Shown here piece after piece: positions 42,584-52,965 of a stretch of DNA of 64,000 bases (positions are counted from its first letter, which is position 1; each line of letters begins with the position of its first letter). The translations under genes and the position numbers were made by a program. Origin of the DNA: Hormiphora californensis (lineage: Eukaryota; Ctenophora; Tentaculata; Cydippida; Pleurobrachiidae); assembly GCA_020137815.1 (NCBI GenBank), contig CM035354.1, positions 2,433,495 through 2,497,494 of the forward strand, in the 5' to 3' direction. The notes beneath the pieces are model-generated. The model did no database searches. It saw only the letters and a list, made by a program, of their open reading frames with translations, and was not told the origin of the DNA.

Positions 42584-45262
42584 TCATTTACCCCCATGTG
42601 GTCCACCCGGTACCCCTCCTCCTCCAGATGTAGACGGGCCACTGTGATTAGTAAGTTTGTCGGGCTTGGTCTCTGTCATGTTCTGGTTGATTAGGAAGAT
42701 GAACTTTAGGGAACAAATCTCAATGACACACTGGTGATGGAGCTTCGTGTGACAACCTGGAGAAAGAGGTTTGATTAGAACTTATAACATGGGGTTTAAA
42801 TTGGAATAATACCAAGAGATAATAATGTTACATAATATTTTATTTGTACTAAAGCCTTTGTACTAAGTGTACTACACATTTACTGTAAGATTAAATTATA
42901 CTATGTACTCCGTGTACTAGTGTGTACTAAAATAACCTTGTATGACCGGGTGTCCGTCAATATATATTGGCCGCTTGCCAAAATTCCACAGGAAGAACTC
43001 CCCACCGTGGAACTTTATAATGCCCTGTTTTAGGGAGATCTTCCATGCTGGACCCTCCAGGGAGAAATCCACATCCACTTGATGGGTCGGGGTAGCTCTA
43101 CCCAGGGTGATTTCTTTGCTTCTCATTAAATATCGGACCAGCCTAGATAACAGGGGGGTGGAGGGTGGGATCTATGTAAGTTGTATGTTGGGGGAGCTGC
43201 TAAGAAAAGTCGGTAGAAGGACTGGAATGTTTGAAAATAGGATCTAAAAGAACTAAAGAAAGGGGGGGGAGCACTCCTCTTACCGTCCTCGAAGGGCAGC
43301 ATAAGTTTCATTATCCAGATCAAATGAGAACGGACCATTATCAGGACCCCCTACCATAGTGTGCCAATGTTTAATCTCGTCTTCCAACTTCCGGATCTCT
43401 AACTTGTGCCTCCTGTCAATCTTCCTCATTTCACTTTGCAGAACGGGGTCCGGCTGCTCTGATAACAGTTCTTCGTCCGTCATCTGTGTAATGAGGAGGA
43501 TTTAGGGGAAAGGAGCAGACAGCTGAGAGTTGGGAGAAATATTATGATGGGGCTAGTTCAGATTTGAACTATAGCGACAGGGGGAGGGGGTAGCAGCAAA
43601 GGCTTTAAAATTTTGGGTTCCATCCAAAAAGTAGGTTCAACACATGTGTGTACAATATTATGCACTGCGTAATTCGAAACCTGGACCACGCGATTTTAGT
43701 ATCCTATCATTCATGTCGTATATAATGTCGTTGTAGAAATGTTTTTAGCATATTTTGAATTTTCATCATAAAAAAGTTGTCCTAAATTTAAGTTATAATT
43801 CTTACGACAACTCCCCGACTAATTTAACAGCTGATCTGATAATCATACATAATAGCATTTTAGTCTCAACTGTCTCAACTATCAGTTTAATATTCTCAGA
43901 ATATTTCGAGACATTAATTTAAGGGTATTAAAACTAGGTAATTGTTATATGTAATACAAATTAATATATTACAGTCGGACCCCGATTTACCGGGAAGCTC
44001 GTGGGGAAGGGTTTTGCCCAGTAAATCGGGGTGCCCGGTAAATGGGGGTCGGACTGTACCTGTTCCTCGACATCGGAAAAGTTAAGTACGCTCTCAGCCA
44101 GGTTTTGTGGTTGAACACTTTGATCAGCTAAGAGGGAATACTGTCTCAATCGTTCCCACTGAATCATCAAGTCACGCGGTGTCCTGGATAAGGGAGAGAG
44201 AGAGAGGGGAGAGAGGGGGAGAGAGAGGGGGGGGTTAGAGAGTTGTGTGGTAACTTATTCCTATGAACTACATAAGTAATATTTTGATTAGATTACCGGA
44301 CAAATTATGCCGACGTTTGGTAATGAAATTACCCCTCCGCACTATTATAATGGGGCGACTTCTAATACCGACGTTATGTCACATACCGAGCCGGGTAGAA
44401 TATTAGGGGGTGCTGATGAAGGAGAGAAGCAAAGAAATCAATTTTGGGTTGTGATGATGCCTCCACTTGTTGCAGGATGGCTTCCTCCTTGGAGCTCCAC
44501 AGGGCCTTTCTCTCTATGGCACTCTTTTCCTCCAATGTGAGGTTTGCTATGGCTGCAGTTGCTGGGTTCGATATTTCTGGGATGTATAACAACTGATACC
44601 ATCTCTCCTCTATCTGCAATACCATTGTAATCGGGGTTGTAATTAGAATGAGGAAACAAAATTAGACTATTTAAATTAATTAATACATAGCTAATTAAAC
44701 GCTAATTAACAACTAATTAAACGCTAATTAACAACTAATTAATCGCTAATTAACAACTAATTACCTCCTGATAAGTGTGTTTCTGGGAGAACTTGACACA
44801 CTTGTGAACCATTGCTAGATCACAACACTGCTGCACAGCCAGCACCAGTTTCAGATCATCCTTAGCAGACCATGTTGTTTGGGGTAGGAGGGTCTGTTTC
44901 GGGTTGGGAGAGCGTCTCACACGGCGTGTTAGGCGTTCTGTCACTATCAGTTTAGTGGGCAGAATGGGTTCAGTCGCATCGGGGTCCTCGTGTTTCTTTC
45001 GCTTTATCGAGCGTGGTCTGATCATGGCATTTTAGTTATAGGATAGAAAGATTTCGAATCTCTCGTGACACCAATCTACCAAGTCCATATATTTGTAGAC
45101 ATTCTTGGTCAAGTGCCATCCCCAATTATTATTATAGGGGCGTATAATAATGATATAGGACGTGCTCTCGTGTGAGGTCACGCACATTACCAAAACTTAC
45201 CGTGACGTTCGACGTGGTTTATCCGTGGAATTTACTGGATTTGAATCGTCACCACCACTCAT
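42584..45262 (-). CDS. MCRS1: Microspherule protein 1, INO80/NSL subunit with FHA domain
   Basis: MCRS1 is a nuclear and centrosomal FHA protein of the INO80 remodeller and NSL/MLL acetyltransferase complexes. Seven exons join in phase: 45262-45201, 45017-44765, 44613-44387, 44183-44060, 43483-43284, 43142-42937, 42756-42584; 414 residues. Exon 1 gives MSGGDDSNPVNS. Exon 2 has TTWSAKDDLKLVLAVQQCCD, followed by EERWYQLLYIPEIS (3), LNFSDVEEQ (4), a coiled stretch DRRHKLEIRKLEDEIKHWH (5), and the FHA domain MRSKEITLGRAT...VDVDFSLEGPAWKIS...IYIDGHPV (6) to EICSLKFIFLINQN (7). The tail is a Gly/Pro-rich TSGGGGVPGGPHGGK, unlike human. The intron 4 donor is partly made of transposon sequence. About 250 bp separate its ATG from the DERA stop. 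Confidence 0.96.
43972..44056. mobile_element. Pogo/Tigger-like MITE, 85 bp, TA target site
   Basis: Inverted ends CAGTCGGACCCCGATTTAC and its near-complement (ggtcggactg) are flanked by TA (43970-43971, 44057-44058). CAGTCGGACCCC with TA duplication resembles pogo/Tigger-type Tc1-mariner termini. It abuts the MCRS1 exon 4 donor. A related fragment lies near 29470. Confidence 0.75.
44690..44763. repeat. 15 bp tandem repeat in MCRS1 intron 2
   Basis: Repeats of cgctaattaacaact and aattaa words run up to the exon 2 donor. Confidence 0.75.
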
Positions 45263-45510
45263 ATCAAGCTACAATAATTTAGACTAATTATTACTACAAA
45301 ATGGGAGGAAAATCAAACCAAATCATTGTTAGGTGACGATATATATCTAAAAACCGGGTAAAAATAGCTGACAAAAACGGTAAAAATGCGAATAAATAGG
45401 TCTTTTTTTTCTCACACAAACAATCACGGTCCACAATCACAATAACATGCCTAATGTTCGATTTAAAACAATTAAAAAAGTGGGGGAAGTAATTAAACTC
45501 TCTCTACAAT

Positions 45511-47407
45511 CTACATTCCAATGTCATATGCGTTGTTCGCATAACGGCCAGTGCAGTAGTGGTGTAACTGTCCGCTCTATATCCCCAAGTAGAGAGCTAG
45601 CCCCCATTCTGAAGAGATGAGGGTGGAGCCATTCCTCACCTAGCTGCTCCTTCATAAAAACAAGCCATTGCAGGGAGTCCTTAGCAGTCCTGATACCTCC
45701 TATGTGTTGGGATAGAGGGTGTGAGAAAAAGGTGACTAATTAAGAAGAAGACCGGTCTTCTAATTTAGCCACCGGGTCTAGATCCCCCCACACACACATG
45801 ACACACATGGCTTACCGGCAGGTTTGAATCCAACTTTAAATCCAGTATGCTCATGATAGTGTTTAATAGCACGGGTCATAATAAGGGCAACAGGGAAGGT
45901 AGCATTCACCGACTCCTTGCCAGTTGAAGTCTTGATAAAGTCGCTACCAGCCATCATACTGACCATGGACGCCCTGCAGAGATTGGAATGATATTACACA
46001 GTGCAGAAAAAGGAACCGACCGAAACAAGTAAACAGCCAATCAGAACTCGTTATTTAGGTCACGTGACTGGTTATCAGCCAATCAGGAACCAGTATTTCC
46101 TGATTCGGTCGGTTCCTGGCAGAAAATTAGGGGAAACTCCAGTTAAACAGAGTTGTTCTACAAGCTTGAATCCCAATTCCAATAAAATACCACTCCCCCC
46201 ACCCCCCCCCCCCCCGGCCCCTGTCATCCCCATTACAACACCACACCCTGCCCAACCCCCGTTACCGGCCCACACTAACTTGTACACATAAAAACACCAC
46301 ACCCCCGTCCTCCACTAACTTGTACACATTCTCCATATCAGCAAGGTGACCAGTAGCGATGATAGTCTTCAGATGCGCCTCTCCACAGGCCTTCCTCAGC
46401 ACCTTCACCTCATCATACAACTCCTCCCATCTTCCCTCCAGAACCAGGGTCCGGTTGATCACAATATCTATCTCCATTGCACCCGCCTCAACTGCCAGTT
46501 CTACCTCCCTGATCCTAGTCTCCAGGGGTGTCTGGCCCTAATGGTGGTTGTGGTTTTGTCATGTTCTAACCCTCCCAAAAAGGGGGTCGAGCTAGGCAAT
46601 TGTGGTTGTGGTTAAACAAGGAGGTGCAATGAAATTCTGATTTGACGACGCATATAATGACCGCCTTACACTTTTATCAATAACAGCGAAAGAGGACAAC
46701 GGAAAGCCGTTTCCAAGAGAGAACTGATAAAAAGTCCCTACCTCGGGAAACCCGGCAGCAACAGAAGCAACAGGGATGTTACAGCCCAGTTGTTTCAGGG
46801 CGGCCCGTGCGTCTGCTACCCTACTCGGGTAGACACACACGGCAGCAGTTGTGATGTCATTGAATCCTAGCTGCTCCTTGACATCCTTTCGTACAGGGTG
46901 TTTAGCGTAGTGACACAACCTGATGAGAGGGGGGTTGATGGAGGGGGTTGATGGAAGGATGGGTTGGTATACAATATCGGGTGTTAGATTAATGGGTGGT
47001 TGCTGGAGGTATTGAAAATACAATCCGGCTCATCTCACAACTCTTTGCTGGAGGTATGCCAAGAACCGACCGACACAAGTAAACAGCCAATCAGAACTCG
47101 TTATTTAGGTCACGTGACTGGTTATCAGCCAATCATGGACCAGTATTTCCTGATTCGGTCGGTTCCTGAGGTATGCCAAGATTTGACCAGCTAACCTAAA
47201 CACGTTGGCACTGGTATCATCACCAGCTAGAGTGGTTAGATCAATCAGGGATACTGCCTTCATCAACCAGGCAGCCTGGTATTCCTTCTTCAGAGCACGC
47301 CGTCCCTTCATAGCATTAGCTACCGCCACCACGGCTGGATAGTTAATATGGACATTGGAGATGAGGTCCTCGGAGAATGGGAGACCCGGGTTGCGTTCAC
47401 ACATCAT
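45511..47407 (-). CDS. DERA: Deoxyribose-phosphate aldolase
   Basis: DERA cleaves 2-deoxyribose 5-phosphate to glyceraldehyde 3-phosphate and acetaldehyde in the cytosol, in deoxynucleoside catabolism. Exons 47407-47196, 46919-46742, 46537-46320, 45973-45816 and 45699-45524 join in phase; 313 residues against 318 in human. The Schiff-base Lys is in [14 protein letters not shown], the second active Lys in GFKPAGGIR, and the active Asp in MEIDIVINR. Also present are FIDLTTL-like [13 protein letters not shown] and [14 protein letters not shown]. The first ATG directly follows a possible acceptor (ctgcag|ct), so a 5' UTR exon is likely. Close to the end, one extra base appears to throw the last ~20 codons out of frame: the read frame stops at 45524, but the +1 frame to 45511 restores the family C-terminus. 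Two copies of the 109 bp MITE sit in introns 1 and 3. Confidence 0.94.
46011..46118. mobile_element. 109 bp family hAT-like MITE in DERA intron 3
   Basis: Ends AGGAACCGACCG and CGGTCGGTTCCTG are flanked by the duplication gcagaaaa (46003-46010, 46119-46126). It has the same core gtcacgtgac and two ccaatca words as the other copies. Confidence 0.88.
47060..47168. mobile_element. 109 bp family hAT-like MITE in DERA intron 1
   Basis: Ends CAAGAACCGACCG and CGGTCGGTTCCTG are flanked by the exact duplication aggtatgc (47052-47059, 47169-47176). It lies about 27 bp inside the intron from the exon 1 donor. Confidence 0.88.
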
Positions 47408-47689
47408 AGCTGCAGGAGGGGTGATGAAGATATAACAACTGGGTGGTTTGGGCAGAACAACAACAACAACAAGGTAATAAACAGATCTCTGTAAATTAAA
47501 TGAATGTGTTTATTTGAAAAATGTGAAACAATTATAAGGGTTTCATGCATTATATAAAAACTGATAAACTTTTATCGAAATTACTTCTTCCCCTCACTAA
47601 GTTCATATATTCTGGATATATAAACGCTTAGGAAAGCACGATACTGCAATATATGACGGCACATCATTATATCTGTTCAACATTATATA

Positions 47690-49350
47690 TCAAAGACATT
47701 CAGGTACGGGTTTCTGTGCCGGAATTTCCCACAGTTTAATAGTATGATCATCGGAAACGGAAACTACAAAATTAGGATTTGTCGGGGATGCCTTCACCAC
47801 GCTCACCACATCCTCGTGCTCCTCCTTCTCACAGAGACAAGTTCGGTGCCGGTAATCAAATACCCGTATTGAGCCCATCTCATCAGAGCTGTAAAAGTAG
47901 GGATAGCAACTTGAGGGAAAGAGGAGGAAGAAACTGTCTGAATCAGTGAGCGCCTTGCCAGCGTTTACAGACCACAGGAGGTTAACCTCAAAATCAAACA
48001 CTTTGATAATTAAATCTTGACCGATAGTTGTCCGGGACTCATCAACCCATGGTCTGTAGTTCACTAACACTGTTCTAGCAGTGATATCAGACTCAATGCC
48101 CACTATACTCCCTCCAACACAACAGTGATACTGTTCTAATATACCAGCCACCTCCGAAACGGGCTCAGGAGACTCAGCAGCAGGAGGGTTGTTGTCATGG
48201 GGACGTGACTCCCCTACTTGGGGTGCCGTAGCTAACCCGCCATCACGTTGTGGGGGTGCCTCGGAGTGGGCAAACTTAATACACCGGATAACATGCGTGT
48301 GGATGAGCCGGTTATCATCGGCGTAGGATGTCGCGTAGAAGAGGAACACTTCAGTGAAATTCCGTGGTTCCCTAGCAACAGAAAACATACGAATGCTACA
48401 CCGAGCCCTGTTTAAATCCTCAGAGAATATCAGCCGGTCTCTGGAAACATACCTCCTGGAAAGTTCATGAAGGTAGACATCTGTGACGGCCTCGTTAAAA
48501 TTGTAATGCGAGGTGACAAGGGAGTGATCACCAAACCATGCCCCGTAAGTATCCCGGGGAAAAGTGTAAGTGTTGCTGACATAAGTTAAACTGGGTATGT
48601 GGTAGATGGATATTATCCCACGTTCATCTCGTGTTTCATTGGCGGCAGAGGTAGTCACCGCCAGGTAGGTATCTGATTGGTTGAACTCAGCCTTCATGGC
48701 ATAGCCCCAAGAATCAGAGGTCAGGATCCCCAGAATAGTCACACTTTTCCGGCTGTACGGAGATACCATCCAGATCACTACAGTGCAATCACGGGACGAG
48801 GTAGCAAGATACCGACCTGAGTGGGAGAATGCCACGTGCAAAACCTCGTCCGTGTGTACACGGAGTGTTAGCCAGGGTTGTATGTTTGAGACACGGTGAA
48901 ACTCGGCATACTCTGCCAACCAGGAAGCAGGGACATCTTCCTGATCATCAGATTTGTTCAGTGTGGTACCCCATTTATCAATGAAATGGTTCTTCCAGAA
49001 CAGATTATCTGAAGGAAGAGAATTGGGTTTGTAACGAAGAGTTTGGGTATTTATAACAAAACAAATCAGAGCTTGGATTATTTATAATAACCTCTTAGAA
49101 ATAAAAGCAAGGAAGTTTAGTTCAACAGTTGAACTAAACTTCCTTGCTTTTATTTGTAAACAGCTCCTCCTGGTGAGTAGAGCACTATCCGAGGCAAGGA
49201 CAATCAGCTATAATAACCTCTTAGAGCGATGTACCACGAGTGCGCTACCAGGGAACACTCTGCCAAATCACGTGGCGTGAGATGGTGAAAAACCCGGAGC
49301 AATATATCGTAGGGTAATCGCAACCATTGGTCAGTCGCACAGTTTTCCAT
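47690..49350 (-). CDS. FBXW5: F-box/WD repeat-containing protein 5
   Basis: FBXW5 is a substrate receptor of SCF (CUL1) and CUL4-DDB1 ubiquitin ligases. Two exons: 49350-49218 and 49008-47690, joined in phase 1 (CTAAGAG|gttatt, cttcag|AT); 483 residues against 566 in human. Exon 1 is just the F-box, LPYDILLRVFHHLTPRDLA through ECSLVAHSWYIALR. Exon 2 starts DNLFWKNHFIDKWG, then the first WD repeats HTDEVLHVAFSHSGRYLATS and SRDCTVVIW, a family-specific middle region, and the terminal repeats, including HEDVVSVV and VSDDHTIKLWEIP. It is shorter than the vertebrate protein in the insert between WD repeats. The 209 bp intron contains a perfect palindrome. No sign of inactivation. Confidence 0.95.
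49099..49155. repeat. Perfect 57 bp palindrome in the FBXW5 intron
   Basis: The 28 base arm aaataaaagcaaggaagttt + agttcaac and its exact complement are separated by one base. It is followed by gtaaacagctcc. The bordering word taataacctcttaga occurs on both sides (49085 and 49211), the second copy holding the exon 1 splice donor. Confidence 0.85.
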
Positions 49351-51417
49351 TCATTTAGGTAGTTCGCTTCTTTGTTCGGTAAGTCTTTCTAAACTATAAA
49401 ACGGTTGTTGTTAGGTGCCTTTTTTCCTAATCAAGGAGTAATGAAAAGGGCTTGTATGGTTTGAAAGTTCCGAATCGGTACCGAGCCCCCAGTTCCCGAA
49501 TCCCACTCTTGAAAACTTTGCAAGTTTCGTTTTTTTTTGTGATCTGTTTGGTTTATGTTGCAGTGCGATGTTTCCACAGGTTGGTCGAGGCCTGGGCCAT
49601 GAGGGGTCTCCAGGGTAGGAAATCCGTTTTAGACAAAATATTTTTGTTTGGCAAACGTTGTGGCGGAAAACGTTAAAATCTGGGTGCCTTTCATTGCTAA
49701 CAATTCGTAGTTTTGGCGCGCGCGACGAGTTAGGGCTATCCGTTAGGGTCTGGTTAGGGTTTGGTTTGGGGTTACCGGTTAGGGCTATCGATTCTCTAGC
49801 TGATACCGTTTAGTTTACACAAATCGGCCATGTGGTTCCATGGCTATAGCCGTTTGAAAAAAGTCGGTCTAAGTATACTCTTTTGGCAGCGCGCACCTGT
49901 AAACAGGCTGCAAGGCACCCAGATTATAAAGTCCGTTTCAAGCGACTTGACCCGTAATTCTTGGAATTTGGCGCATAAGGAACCATAATAAAGTTCAAGA
50001 GCCTCCAAGAGCGCACCACAATCAAGAGAGACCAAAATCAAGAGCACACCACAATCAAGAGGGACCAAAATCAAGAGCACACCACAATCAAGAGAGACCA
50101 AATCAAGAGCGCACCACAATCAAGAGAGACCAAATTCAAGAGTGCACCACATCTGGTATCTTCTGGATAGGGAGCTCTCTTGGATGAGGTGCGCTCTTGA
50201 TTTGGTCTCTCTTGATTGTGGTGCGCTCTTGATTAGGTCTCTCTTGATTGTGGTGCGCTCTTGATTTTGAAATGAAAATGAAAATGAACTTCAATATTTA
50301 TATTAGAGTCATATAAGTGACTCGTCCCGCTCTCACACTACAGACATATACAAATAAGTCATATATATCCTACAAGGCTGAGAGGCTTAGAGCCTCTCTT
50401 GATTGTGGTGCGCTCTTGATTTTGGTCTCTCTTGGATGGGGTGCGCTCTTGGGCGCTCTTGGAGGCTCTTGAACTTTATTATGGTTCCTTATTGCGCGTG
50501 TATTTACAAAGGGGAAATCCTGAATTTCCAGGAATCTCAGGTCAAGTCGTTTGAAACGCACTTTAATCGCGCCCCGTTGTGGCGACGTTAAAATTTTTTT
50601 AGTGGGGAAAATACCCCCCCAAAAAGGCACGTTTTTGTGACCTATTCAGGAGTGAAGAAGGGCAATTTATGAACAGATTTGTGGAAAAAATTTTTTCAAA
50701 AAATGTTTGTACCCGGGTCAAATGACTAATTGAAGCTAATTAAACCCCTGTTTGCCAGTTAAACGGACAAATGCCTCTCATTTCTGATTGATAGATCAGA
50801 TTTGAGTCTAGTAAAAACCTTAGTGTTTTAAATTTATGTGTTCACAAGATACAGTTTAAAATTTGATCAAAATAGGTTCCAAATTAGGCTTTTGAGCCTA
50901 GGGCAACTTGCATGGGTGCGCGTCTTTTTAGAACGATAACAATGCTTACTTTCATCGCGCGCAAGACCTATGTATATCGCGCGTAAGATAGGTAGACCTC
51001 ATTTTGGACAGATTTCATCCAGACAGAGCACTGGCAATTATAGTCTAAATCATGTTTGATAATTTCTTCCTCATTTCATGACCATTTCCAAGGTTTCAGT
51101 AATCCGATATCATACTCACAGTTTAAAACATGTTTGTATGGAGATAGAAATCGAGTAAGAGGGTGAGAGAGAGGTAGAGAGGGGTAGGGAGAGACAGAGA
51201 GAACTGAGAAAGACAGATAATTATCTACACACATGTTTTAATTATTCAACGACACTATTCACTGTATTTGTTTACCAGTAACTTAAACTGATATGGATAA
51301 TAAAACGGTAAACACTGCAAATATATTAAAAACATAAACAATTTAAAACATCATCACATTTATATACAAGAGAGAATTCTCCCGCTTCTTGCGGAACAAA
51401 GATACAAAGATTGTGAG
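49351..51417. other. Repeat-rich stretch upstream of FBXW5
   Basis: No gene is supported. It includes a foldback of about 640 bp (49930-50565), a ttagggt-rich patch near 49735-49790, and AT-rich sequence. The upstream promoter of FBXW5 must lie within its first few hundred bases, but I see no TATA or CCAAT arrangement that I trust. Confidence 0.5.
49930..50565. mobile_element. Foldback element with internal ~34 bp tandem repeats
   Basis: ggaaccataataaagttcaa with agagcctccaagagcgcacc near 49980 reappears inverted near 50450-50485; the arms extend outward through gtttcaa-cgacttgacc. Inside, accacaatcaagagagacc units repeat in tandem on the left (50015-50150) and inverted on the right (50180-50450). 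Confidence 0.7.
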
Positions 51418-51594
51418 TTAAATTCGCTTGAGATTATCTTTTTCCATGGCGAGGAGTGTCACTCTTTCACTTCGAGGGTTCAGAGGAAGACTGAGAGAGA
51501 GGACACTACTGAAGTAATTGGTTGTTTTAAGTGCCTTATAGCACAGTGTACTTTTGGCGACAGAGAGCGCATTTATCATGTACATCCGAGCACT
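51418..51594 (-). CDS. Probable last exon of an unrecognised gene
   Basis: Reading 51594 to 51418 on the minus strand, after a possible acceptor ttccgag|AGT, gives an open frame of 58 codons and TAA. It runs SARMYMINALSVAKSTLCYK...LSLSLPLNPRSERVTLL through AMEKDNLKRI. The composition is protein-like and distinct from the repeats around it. I do not recognise the family. Upstream exons must lie beyond the satellite arrays; 54976-55218 (minus) is a candidate, open in one frame and bounded by cttaacag| and GATAG|gttagt, but the phases of the two pieces do not join directly. Treat it as a lead only. Confidence 0.35.
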   Translation of the reverse strand, partial: SARMYMINALSVAKSTLCYKALKTTNYFSSVLSLSLPLNPRSERVTLLAMEKDNLKRI

Positions 51595-51889
51595 CTCGGA
51601 AATAAGGTTTTAATACGGAAGCCCTCCCCCCACCACACATTTATAAAAATTAAAAAACAGTCCATTGAAGTAAACAGTATAATAAGCTGGGCAAAAGATA
51701 CACCCGATGGCTGATCTATCTGGACCAAGATGTGCTCCATCACTTTGCGGTATATATAGCTGTGTTTTCCTGTCTCTCATCAATTCAATAGCAAGAATCC
51801 AACAATTTAAAGGATTACAGTCACCACTCCTCCAATCACACCTAAAAAGGGAATTGGGGATTAGGGGTTACAATAACAGAAGAAGTTAC

Positions 51890-52965
51890 CAAATTAGGGG
51901 AAATTAGGGAGAAATTAGGGAGAAATTAGGGGAAATTAGGGATAAATTAGGGATAAATTAGGGGTAAATTAGGGAGAATTTAGGGAGAATTTAGGGAGAA
52001 TTTAGGGAGAATTTAGGGATAAATTAGGGATAAATTAGGAATAAATTAGGAATAAATTAGGGATAAATTAGGGAGAATTTAGGGAGAATTTAGGGAGAAT
52101 TTAGGGAGAATTAAGGGAGAATTTAGGGATAAATTAGGAATAAATTAGGAATAAATTAGGGAGAATTTAGGGAGAATTAAGGGAGAGTTTAGGGAGAATT
52201 TAGGGAGAATTTAGGGAGAATTTAGGGATAAATTAGGGATAAATTAGGGATAAATTAGGAATAAATTAGGAATAAATTAGGGAGAATTTAGGGAGAATTT
52301 AGGGAGAATTTAGGGATAAATTAGGGATAAATTAGAAATAAATTAGGAATAAATTAGGGATAAATTAGGGAGAATTTAGGGAGAATTTAGGGATAAATTG
52401 GGGAGAATTTAGGGATAAATTAGGGATAAATTAGAAATAAATTAGGAATAAATTAGGAATAAATTAGGGAGAATTTAGGTAGAATTTAGGGAGAATTTAG
52501 GGAGAATTAAGGGAGAATTTAGGGATAAATTAGGAATAAATTAGGAATAAATTAGGGAGAATTTAGGGAGAATTAAGGGAGAGTTTAGGGAGAATTTAGG
52601 GAGAATTTAGGGAGAATTTAGGGATAAATTAGGGATAAATTAGGGATAAATTAGGAATAAATTAGGAATAAATTAGGGAGAATTTAGGGAGAATTTAGGG
52701 AGAATTTAGGGATAAATTAGGGATAAATTAGAAATAAATTAGGAATAAATTAGGGATAAATTAGGGAGAATTTAGGGAGAATTTAGGGATAAATTGGGGA
52801 TAAATTAACGATAAATTAGGAATAAATTAGGAATAAATTAGGGAGAATTTAGGGAGAATTTAGGGAGAATTTAGGGAGAATTTAGGGATAAATTAAGGAT
52901 AAATTAGGAATAAATTAGGAATAAATTAGGGATAAATTAGGGAGAATTTAGGGAGAATTTAGGGA
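51890..52965. repeat. 11 bp satellite, TTAGGG-containing, with 396 bp higher-order period
   Basis: About 98 tandem copies alternate between ttagggataaa, ttagggagaat and taggaataaat variants. Rare variants recur 396 bp apart (36 monomers): gggagagttt at 52181 and 52577, aaattgggga at 52395 and 52791. This shows a higher-order repeat duplicated as a block. No coding content. Confidence 0.9.
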
